A stretch of DNA of 64,000 nt, from positions 12,778,501-12,842,500 of the forward strand of contig NC_090283.1 of NCBI RefSeq assembly GCF_037392515.1, written 5' to 3'. The translations under genes and the position numbers were made by a program. Positions 56,546 through 64,000 of this stretch are shown here, piece after piece. A model generated the notes under the pieces. It worked only from the letters and a program-made list of their open reading frames with translations. It did no database searches and had not been told where the DNA came from. This DNA comes from Haliotis asinina (taxonomy: Eukaryota; Mollusca; Gastropoda; Lepetellida; Haliotidae). The first letter of the stretch is position 1. Every line of letters starts with the position of its first letter.

Positions 56546-59500
56546 TTGTCATGAAGTAAATAAATAAGGGATCATATGAAAGCACAAGTACTCCTTCACT
56601 CACTTTTTCCCAGGTTTCTTCACAAGCTATGCGACACAAAGTTTGTGAGAAAGCCTCGGACAAAAAAATCATTTTTTTCCTCGGTATATGCTGCATTGAA
56701 TATGTAATATGTATAATATGTGGTTACGTCGAAGATTGATTTCTCCACTAACTTGGGGGAACCAACCGCAAGCTTCACACAGTTCGACATGCATCAAATT
56801 GCAGAAAAGCATGTGTAAACATCCTGCATGTGAACAGCTGCGGAGAGGTGTATAGTTTTTTAAGAATTCGCCCATTTTCACTGATTTTTGTCATTTACTG
56901 AACTCATGAAAATAATCTTTTCAACTTTAGGAATTCGTTTTACAATATATCAATTCATATGTAAACATTACCTTTAAACAGAATAGCTATTTTTTCCAAT
57001 ATTTAGTTTAAAACAGTAAGCCTTAAGTAAGTGGCTGTATTTACGCTAGTAAGTCTAAACTACAGTGTATACCATATTGTACAGGAAGGCGACAAGTCAA
57101 TAGACACAAAAGATCTTAGACCTTAACTAAAGTAAGCAAATATGAATATGATGAAGTTTCATAATTTGTCAATAACAAGTATTGTGTGTATGAGTTTAAA
57201 GGTTTTTCAAACTTAAAGATGATTGTCCCATCATAATATGTTCATAAAAACAACTCGTGGAAAGCGATTTACAGTGAAGCATGTATCAGAGCCCGTCATC
57301 AGTTACATGAAAAATGCATGCTTTCCAAACATGCAACTTCGAAAAGGTCAACACGATTATTTCTAACGGGCTGGGCGACAGATTCCGTCAAACTAATGGC
57401 CTATCGCTTGCGACAGTTGGATAAACAATTTAAACGGGAAGTTTCAAAGCCCATGGCATTTTTCAAACAGACATGTAGCTAGCGTGAAATGGAAGCCGCC
57501 AGTTCGAAACTAGTGCCACACTACAACTGAAAGCTGCTTGCTGACTGGCTAACGTTCTCTCATTGAAAATGATTTCATTGGTCGATAAAAGGTCGCAAAA
57601 TGTTGTTCTAGCGTCACCTGTATTATGATATCCTCGGATTCTTGTTTAGCTACAACAAGAACTAAGATCTGAATATTAATGAGACTTGTTATAATTTGAT
57701 CACAGGTCGAATCAGACGACAAGTTCCAGGCAGTGATTTTGCATTGACCTTTGACTGGGATGACCCTCTGCGACCTTTAACGGAAGCTGACTACTATCAC
57801 TCCACAGATGCAGGTAGGCTGTTTCATCCACGTTGAAGTTCCGTGTGTAGAATCACTATGAACAGTTCTGTTTGATTCGCATTTTAGATAATAAGAGAGG
57901 TGTGATGCATAATAAATGACAGCGTCTTCATGTTTACCTTGTCTGTTCCCATCCGTCTACAGAATCCGTTCAAGAATATTGTCAAGCGAAGTACACTGTA
58001 ATGTACCCTGCAGCCAATGGCAACTCATTCGGTACTTCGTGGGAGTACTTCCTTATCTGGAATTAACATTGAACTACGCATGATGCACGGAAATTACCGA
58101 TATCTTGCTAATGCAACTCAATGGAGGGGAGATAACTCTAATTTTGTTTTTCCTGTGTCGTCTCCAATATCTAGGGATGTCTACAAAACGATTTACCTCC
58201 CATTTCAATACATAAATTTTGACAGAACGTTCAAATGTAGTCCCTGTGAATATTAAAAAGGGGAATTACACCGCGGTGACTAAGACAATACATGTGGGGA
58301 AAAAACCCTGCAAGATGCAAGATTCGAATCGTTTGATTCACACAGGTTGGCTTAAGTGTACGATCCGATACCTGGGCTTGGAACTGTTCCAAATTACCAT
58401 TGAGGTGTTCGGTAAGATATATACGTTGTTCACTGGTGCCTTTGGGCCCATATGTTGATGTCCCCTCGATGTTTGTTATGTTTGTGTTATGTAAACACAC
58501 ATTGACGGTACATCAATCCATGCCCCCCACCCCCACCCACCCCCATCCCCGCCCCCCTCCCCCACCCCTCATGACCAGGGAATAACTTGTAATGATATCT
58601 AGTGCCAAATGAGACACCATTCCATAGTAATTAGTTTGGAGAGTAGAAAACATGACTAAGTAAACGGTGGGAAGGATTTTCTTATGACATCAACTTGAAA
58701 ATAACGCACTGGCTCGATTAGTGTATTCACATTTGCCATATGTCGCGTCCTGAAGCGACTATGGCTGTCCAAAAGATGTTTGTTAACTGAGAAAGTATTT
58801 AGGCGTTCTGTTTTCATCATTGTGGTAGGTTCCGTTTGGCATCATGGTAGTGGATTCTCTTTGGCATCATGGTAGTGAATTCTCTTCAGTATCATGGCCC
58901 ATGGTACATGTAGTATGTTCCGTTTGGCATCATGGTGGTTGGTTCCTATTGGCATCATTGTGGTAGGTTCTGTTTGGCATCATGGTAGTAGATTGCCATC
59001 ATTGTGATAGGTTCTGTTTGGGATCATGGTAGTAAACTGACATCATTGTGGTAGATTCTATTTGGGATCAGGGTAGCAGATTCCGTTTGGTACCATGATA
59101 ATATATTCCGTTGGGCATCATTGTGGTAGATTCCGTTTGGCATCATGGTAGTAGATTCCGTTTGGGAAAATGGTTGTCGTTTCCGTTTGGGAACATGGTA
59201 TCACAGCACTTTGTATCGGAGAACCACCCACTGGTCGGACGACATCACATTCCTAGTCCATGATCCCGGTGGCCATCTAAAGGTTTGTAGGCACAGAAAC
59301 TGAGGCAGTTTATCTCCGATCAAAATGATTATTATGGGGATTGCCTCACTACAGTGGTAAAGTATTCGCTAATGTTTGTCTCCAGTGTGATACAAAACTT
59401 GTTTGACATTCAAGCTTGAACTTTTCTTATACTCTTTTGATGAAGGTTTTGCCCTATTGAATGCGCTTGGAGGGCGGCCAGGCACTTCCACCTCTACCAA

Positions 59501-62500
59501 CACTTGCAGCAACATCCGGGGAGTTCCTGAGCCGTTGAGAAGCGCACGCAACATCAGGCCGAGTGGATTGTCGTATTTCTACCAGAAATATACAGAGGCA
59601 TATGGGATACCCGTATTAGGTGACCTGTTGTTTGCTACTAACAACGTAATTAGCAATATTCCAGTTTTATGGCTGCTGTCTGTAAATAATAGTCTGGACC
59701 AGACAATCTAGCGTTCAACGTCATGAGATCTAAGCAATAGGGTTAAGTTAACATTTGTCAACCAAGTCAGCGAGCCTGACTACCCGATTCTGTTACGACA
59801 TGGTGACTTGGCTCACGTATCCCAACGGTAGAACGATACCCAAAACATGAATCACTGGTTTCTTTGTCAAGATTCCATCATGTACCTCTCACATAGGTGA
59901 AATATTGCGATGCGATGCAAATAAAAAAAAAGAACATGACACTCGAAAATACAAACAAATACTTTGCTTTTACTGTTATGCTTCAGCATGCTGTCTCTAA
60001 GACTTGATTTGGCGAATGCAATTGAAAACCTTTGGTCAAAATTGAAACCGTCAAATTTGTTTTCCTCCGGGAGTACAAAAACATGTCAGTGATTAAAACA
60101 GGTGAACAGGTGGTGATAAGTGGGACGTCATGTGAATGAAAAATCCTTTTATATGTAATTCTGTATGCTATCTATTTTTTAATCCTTGTTTACGGTTTTG
60201 AAGAAATGGATTCAAGAATGATGACTTTATGTACCGCAGGTTCCGTCAACGTCCCCGACGACGCTCTTCGCCGCGCCTGTTACGTCCTTCGCTTCCTCCT
60301 CGCCGACCACAGCGGTGTGCGACAGTCCTACTACCGACTGTCGGGGAGGGTGGCAGTGATCGGAGTTCGGGAAGGAACAGTGTCCATTCCTGAACACGCC
60401 TGGCTTGGTCCCGCCTGGAACGCCCGAGCACGTGGACTTGGGGCGACGGAACACTCCCCAGTGTCAACAGGAGGCGAGGAAAACATCTTGTGTTACAATA
60501 CGGACAGGTATAATTATGAATAAAAATTGGATTTCTACCCGACAAATATGCTGGAGAGCTTTCGCAGCTAAACAAACGCCAAGAAGACCCATAAAGAGTG
60601 AATGAGTGAGTTTATTTTTACGCCGTACTCAGCAAAATTCCAGCTGTATTGCTGGGACTCATAAAGAAGGGACATAACTCTTCATATTCTACTGTTCTAA
60701 GTGGGTGCTTCTGTTGCTGTTGCTGGCCTGTAAATAAGTTGAGAACAGACGGCAAAGATTTTGAAAACGTGCGATTGCACTTCATGAACTATATACAAAT
60801 GTGAATGATTCATGTATTTTCCATGATATGGCATCAGGTATCGGTTTGAGGACATCTTCCTTCACGAGTTCGCCCATGGCATCCATCTACTGGGCGCCAA
60901 GTATGCCATTCCAGGCTGGCAGAGTCGCCTACAGTCGCTTTTCTACCAGGCCAAGTCTGCCGGTAGGTGGCGCAGGACCTACGCCATGACTACTGTGGAA
61001 GAATACTTTGTAAGTACAAACATAACGAGCGTGCGTGTGCGTGTGCGTGTGCGTGTGCGTGCGTGCTGGCATGTTTTTGTGATGTGTGCGCGCACGCGTG
61101 AGTGTGAGAGAATGAGTTTACAGTAGCTTTCTAGCCACATATGATCGAATGCTTGTCAGGTTATGGCAACGCCTTCGTCCATCTGACCCTCATTTCAGCT
61201 AGATCTTACAACTGTGCCGATTGCTGACCCAGGATACCCCTTGTTTTCTAAACACGCGGTACAAGACGTTTCCTTTCGAATCAGTGAAATTATGGTTCTG
61301 CATCATTTTTATACCATCTGTCAAAATGAACGACTTCACACTTTGTGACCACTTCCACATAGCGTTCGTAACGTTGCGATGTATCGTAACTCTCTGCTAC
61401 ACCAATGGCTTACGAATGACGTATTGCTGCGAATGCCTTGTAGACAGTTTTCAGGCTAATATTAGCGTAAAATTCTCACATTTGGGCTAATCAAGTAGGG
61501 TGAGAGAGATGGTTGTGATATGACTGTGACTGCCGTCATATCACAAATTGTAAACCAAGAAAAATCGTATCAAAGGAAGAATGCCAGTGTCGGTGTATAT
61601 TATATGTTTCTGTTCATTTGATAGTCTGTCATATTTCAGTTATTCATTCACACACGTTTCACCACTTTTTTTTGCTTGTTTGCTTGTTGTACTCGATGAA
61701 GTCACTTTCGGTTAATGTTATTACCGAGACTGGATATATCCAGGCATTGACGTATTTTATTGACATCTGAGTTCACAGTTTGTCACCATCTCTCTTCAGG
61801 CAGAAGGAACACAAAGCTACTTCAACGTCAACGCTTACTCCGCCGTCCCCAACGGCATCCACAACGACGTCAACACCCGCGAGAAACTGCGAGAGTACGA
61901 CCCGCAGTTGTATTCTCTGATACAGGAAGTATTTCCCTGCGGGAACACATACCTCAGAAGGTGTATGGCAACGAGAGGTATGTAATATATATTCACAATT
62001 TGTCTTTTGTTTCACATGGGCGCGACTAGTCCTGATTAGTGATTACTGTATTTCAGCCGAAACCCAGTTATCTTTGCCGCACATTAAAATCCAAGTAATT
62101 AGTCAAAATGGCTAGCAATCAGAACTTGTCTACCAGTTTCCATTATTGTGATATATACTAGTAGAATAACTCCTGCTTGGGATAGTTAAATGCGACGTGC
62201 TTTCTGCTAATGTTGCAGATGTTGAGAGAGACCAGCGCCTGATGATGGACTGCAACTCTGGGGGTGGTGGCAGTGGAAACGAAACCGAAACTGGAACTGG
62301 CACCGGAACCGGAACCGGAACCGGCACTGGCACTGGCACTGGAACTGGCACTGGCACTGGCACTGGCACTGGCACTGGCACTGGCACTGGAACTGGTTCA
62401 GGTATGAACCACACTCTCACCATGAAACGCGCATGGTGTACCTAGAACTGCCACAGGCCAGAGGAGTCGTCAGTCCATTCAACATATTGTGTAATGTCAT

Positions 62501-63170
62501 TTTGCACAACCAAAATTATAAATGGTATCTTTTGGGTAGTGATTTTGATAGCTTGTGCTGTTCGAAGTCCTACGGAAAGTCAACAAAGCAGTCCCTTTCA
62601 TACATAAATATGTATTGACACAGACCATACTGTCTCAACGGGGCGGTTGGGTAGCCTAGTCATCAAAATGGCCCCTCGTCACGCCGGGTTCGATTCCCCA
62701 CTTGGGGACAGTGTTTGAAGTCAAAAGGCTAAACTCAGTGAAACTATTGTCGCAGGTGTAGAAGAATATCTACATAACAATACAACACAACATGAAGAAC
62801 GCATCGTAAGATCTGAATAACGAATATCTGCGTTTGTTTAAAAACATGAGAAAAATCCGGCCACATTATATGCAGATTAATCTGTGGCAGTGATGTTATC
62901 TAAAGCCGTCGCTGCGTAAGGGTGTGTGTATGCTTCGGTACTCCATGACGAAAGACAAGAAGAAACACATGAAGCCCAATGAAGCCATAATTGTTCTGAA
63001 TATCACTAATTATTGCTGTTTCAGGCACGTGTCGGGACAGGAACCGCAATTGCAGGCCATGGGCGTCTCGAGGGGAATGTGGCTCCAACCCTCGCTACAT
63101 GCATGTGTACTGCAGACGAAGCTGTAACAGATGCGTGGGAGGAGGTTCGATATATAATCTTTGCCCATGA
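55250..63170 (+). CDS. Secreted HExxH metallopeptidase-like protein with Gly-Thr linker and ShKT domain, 9 exons, 452 aa (whole gene)
   Basis: Exons: 55250-55310, 57706-57813, 57963-58031, 59446-59619, 60240-60507, 60838-61009, 61800-61977, 62219-62401, 63025-63170. Phases agree (1359 nt with stop). Residues 1-20 are a signal peptide, followed by a basic RIRR stretch that may be a processing site. HEFAHGIH at 236-243 is a zinc-peptidase motif; E281/E282 in TTVEEYFAEG, about 42 residues on, is the likely third zinc ligand, as in gluzincins. Residues 369-402 are 17 Gly-Thr pairs. Residues 407-441 carry six cysteines with WASRGEC and NPRYM, a typical ShKT domain. The product is therefore probably an extracellular zinc peptidase with a flexible linker and a cysteine-rich tail. 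The exact peptidase family is not recognised with certainty. More 3' exons beyond the window are possible if 63025-63170 is not terminal. Confidence 0.87.
55371..55426 (+). repeat. Short direct repeat in metallopeptidase intron 1
   Basis: atatgacaaatgggcttta and atatgacaaatgggcctata, each followed by tttttcaa, about 42 bp apart. Confidence 0.6.
55766..56262 (-). mobile_element. Cluster of SINE-A copies
   Basis: 55766-55910 is a 3' truncated and worn copy. 55920-56180 is a good copy (ttagttttacgccgcactca, atatggcggcggtctgtaaa, accttcacagg). 56185-56262 repeats only the head segment (gatcccgttaatagcatctt, catgggttaatgaagatcag). All three read in the same direction. Confidence 0.88.
56441..56542. 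repeat. (GTAT)n/(GT)n microsatellite
   Basis: About four gtat units then over 40 gt units, in metallopeptidase intron 1. Confidence 0.97.
56545..57700. other. Metallopeptidase intron 1, 3' part
   Basis: 56560-56640 resembles 48940-48990 (aagggatcatatgaaagcac; cttcacaagctatgcgacac). Nothing else recognised. Confidence 0.4.
57706..57813 (+). CDS. Metallopeptidase gene exon 2 (aa 21-56)
   Basis: Encodes [19 protein letters not shown] and on to DYYHSTDA. The basic start suggests a propeptide cleavage site. The acceptor is gatcacag and the donor is gtaggc. Confidence 0.82.
57963..58031 (+). CDS. Metallopeptidase gene exon 3 (aa 57-79)
   Basis: Small exon ([20 protein letters not shown]). The frame would stop soon after if the donor at 58032 (gtactt, weak) were not used. 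Confidence 0.72.
58115..58600 (+). repeat. Interspersed repeat family C, second copy
   Basis: Matches 35925-36350 in order: agataactctaattttgttt, gtagtccctgtgaatatta, gaatcgtttgattcacacag and acgatccgatacc. Ends in a C-rich tract (58520-58568). In metallopeptidase intron 3. Confidence 0.75.
58820..59205 (+). repeat. Minisatellite of about 25-bp unit
   Basis: About 14 variable units of ttccgtttggcatcatggta gtaga, alternating catcatgg and catcattg forms. In metallopeptidase intron 3. Confidence 0.9.
59446..59619 (+). CDS. Metallopeptidase gene exon 4 (aa 80-137)
   Basis: Encodes [20 protein letters not shown] and on to [13 protein letters not shown]. The acceptor gatgaag follows a clear pyrimidine tract. 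The phase fits exons 3 and 5. Confidence 0.78.
59648..59800 (-). mobile_element. SINE-A fragment
   Basis: tagcaatattccagttttat, gtctgtaaataatagtctgg, caagtcagcgagcctgact. Lies 28 bp past metallopeptidase exon 4. Confidence 0.8.
60240..60507 (+). CDS. Metallopeptidase gene exon 5 (aa 138-226)
   Basis: GC-richer than its surroundings. Encodes [20 protein letters not shown] then a beta-rich region leading to the active-site exon (ENILCYNTD). The acceptor is ccgcag. Confidence 0.88.
60599..60655 (-). mobile_element. SINE-A 3'-end fragment with short flanking duplication
   Basis: gaatgagtgagtttattttt, acgccgtactcagcaaaatt, truncated at about 57 bp. cataaag occurs at about 60589 and 60660. Confidence 0.8.
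60838..61009 (+). CDS. Metallopeptidase gene exon 6: HExxH active site
   Basis: Residues 227-284. [13 protein letters not shown] holds the zinc-binding histidines H236 and H240 and catalytic E237. The exon ends in TTVEEYF, with the presumed third ligand. The donor is gtaagt. Confidence 0.92.
61027..61065. repeat. (GTGCGT)n microsatellite
   Basis: gcgtgtgcgtgtgcgtgtgc run just after the metallopeptidase exon 6 donor. Confidence 0.9.
61800..61977 (+). CDS. Metallopeptidase gene exon 7 (aa 285-343)
   Basis: Encodes [20 protein letters not shown], then [20 protein letters not shown]. These motifs look like the conserved C-terminal part of the catalytic domain. The acceptor is ctcttcag and the donor is gtatgt. 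Confidence 0.9.
62219..62401 (+). CDS. Metallopeptidase gene exon 8: Gly-Thr repeat linker
   Basis: Residues 344-404: a short catalytic-domain end ([14 protein letters not shown]), a Gly/Ser stretch, then 17 Gly-Thr pairs and Gly-Ser. The DNA is an in-frame 6-bp minisatellite (ggNacN units, mostly ggcact). Confidence 0.88.
62640..62735 (+). mobile_element. SINE-B head, 3' truncated or decayed
   Basis: ggggcggttgggtagcctag (A-box side) and gggttcgattccccacttgg (B box), losing similarity after aagtcaaaag. Confidence 0.8.
63025..63170 (+). CDS. Metallopeptidase gene exon 9: ShKT domain and stop
   Basis: Residues 405-452. Cysteines at 407, 414, 423, 434, 438 and 441 with [10 protein letters not shown] and NPRYMHVYC fit a ShKT domain. 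A Gly-rich tail of about 11 residues ends at TGA 63168-63170. If a donor near 63140 is used instead, more exons could follow. Confidence 0.8.
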
Positions 63171-64000
63171 CGTTTGGCCGTATAGTTACAAGGCGTCGAG
63201 TATGTCAGCAGAAGGGGGCGGAGGTAGAGGGGGAGGTGGGGGTGGGTGGGTGGGTTTCGGGGTGGGTGGGGGTATTTGTTGGTGAGGACGGTATGGGCAG
63301 GATTACGTCCCTTTGGTGTAACTCAGTCCGATAGGACTAACTAATATAAGTCAAATGTTTCTCGGACATCGGAGCGTCACTTTTATTTGTGCACATAACA
63401 TTTTTTATTGCCATTTAAAAAACGTTGACTTGGCTGCGTCGCGATCATCCATTTGTCCACTTTAAGAATGAATGTCTGTAAGAACGAGAGTGCCTGAACC
63501 TACAACTCTTTAACACGGGCTGAACTTTCCAAGCTGTATAGCTGGGCGAAAATAACGAAAATGTGTTCCTCCATCGTCACATTTTTTTATCAAAACTTAA
63601 CTAATTAAGCCCTATCGTCCTCGTCAAATGTGTCCGAAAAACATTATGTTTTTTATACATCCTAGCCGTTGGTACCATGTCTCTAAACATTCTGACTATG
63701 AACCATCATTCTCGTAGCATGTCCTCATTCGCCTTCGTCTTTTAAATATACTGAAATAAGCTTCTAAACATGTAAATAAATATCACTCACTCACCAGTAG
63801 ATCGTTTATTTTAGTTTCCACAAAGAGGAGATATAACATTAATTGTATACAGCGATTTTACAAATTTGGTCATCACAACTATTTAACTCAGTGACTGTTT
63901 TACATTATAACATTGTTTTTTACAAATGAATATCAGTGGTTACTGGAATTTGTCGAGTTTTATATCTTAGTGGTCGTTATACTCGTTTGTAATCTCAGGT
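63171..64000. other. 3' flank of the metallopeptidase gene
   Basis: A G-rich tract (63210-63280) follows the stop. AAATAAATA at 63773-63781 contains an AATAAA that could be a poly(A) signal. A short actcactcac trace follows at 63784. No further exon is recognised, but the window ends here. Confidence 0.4.

Noticed and set aside
56430-56696. His-Thr repeat ORF
   Set aside because: Translation of the (GT)n microsatellite.
60163-60239. ATG at 60206 as the start of a separate small protein
   Set aside because: The frame continues into metallopeptidase exon 5, whose acceptor at 60239 and phase fit the upstream exons and signal peptide.
62130-62423. Antisense ORF with a long Pro-Val repeat
   Set aside because: Shadow of the Gly-Thr repeat exon on the other strand; the sense frame has splice sites, domain context and phase agreement.
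1-64000. Retrovirus-like, LTR or Polinton-like elements
   Set aside because: Looked for reverse transcriptase, protease, integrase, capsid or polymerase motifs and paired long terminal repeats; none seen. The 1.22-kb tandem block has no coding interior and its copies abut directly.

Overview
The window is eukaryotic, animal nuclear DNA: AT-rich, with short exons bounded by GT..AG introns, many tandem repeats and many short interspersed repeats. Two SINE-like families sharing a tail that ends in (ACTC)n are spread over the whole window. I recall this kind of repeat from abalone (Haliotis) and related vetigastropod sequence, so a marine gastropod mollusc is my best guess. That assignment is memory plus pattern, not a search.

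Three protein-coding genes can be assembled by hand with consistent splice phases. (1) About 1043-16327, plus strand: 12 exons encoding a 592-residue protein with a canonical FYVE zinc finger, a second FYVE-like C4 finger and a helical C-terminal half. It is probably an endosomal PI3P-binding protein; I do not recognise an orthologue. (2) 27085-41792, minus strand: 7 exons encoding a 370-residue nuclear receptor of the NR2E group, with a P-box region resembling NR2E6/HR83. Its start codon lies alone (plus one base) at the end of exon 1, ahead of an intron of about 10.8 kb. (3) 55250-63170, plus strand: 9 exons encoding a 452-residue secreted HExxH zinc-metallopeptidase-like protein, followed by 17 Gly-Thr dipeptides and a C-terminal six-cysteine ShKT domain. 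The genes look unrelated in function and simply share a chromosomal neighbourhood.

The rest is repeats. Gene 1 introns hold a minisatellite of about 2 kb (62/65-bp unit), a 50-bp tandem array that repeats a splice acceptor plus the first bases of its exon, degenerate copies of one exon, a 43-bp minisatellite, and a Mutator-like non-autonomous DNA transposon inserted 8 bp past a splice donor. A second, inverted copy of that transposon with a perfect 10-bp target duplication lies at 19569-20192; both copies keep a matching ORF of about 83 codons. Between genes 1 and 2 are a large nested foldback (17.9-18.95 kb) and an element whose inverted ends are made of short tandem repeats (22.5-23.9 kb). 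Intron 1 of gene 2 holds a 41-bp minisatellite, three perfect CRE octamers within 54 bp, and several SINEs. Between genes 2 and 3 are a 1.2-kb block repeated in tandem almost perfectly, a 32-bp minisatellite, and several MITE-like palindromes. I saw no retrovirus-like, Polinton-like or other capsid-bearing element, no rRNA or convincing tRNA gene, and no CRISPR array.
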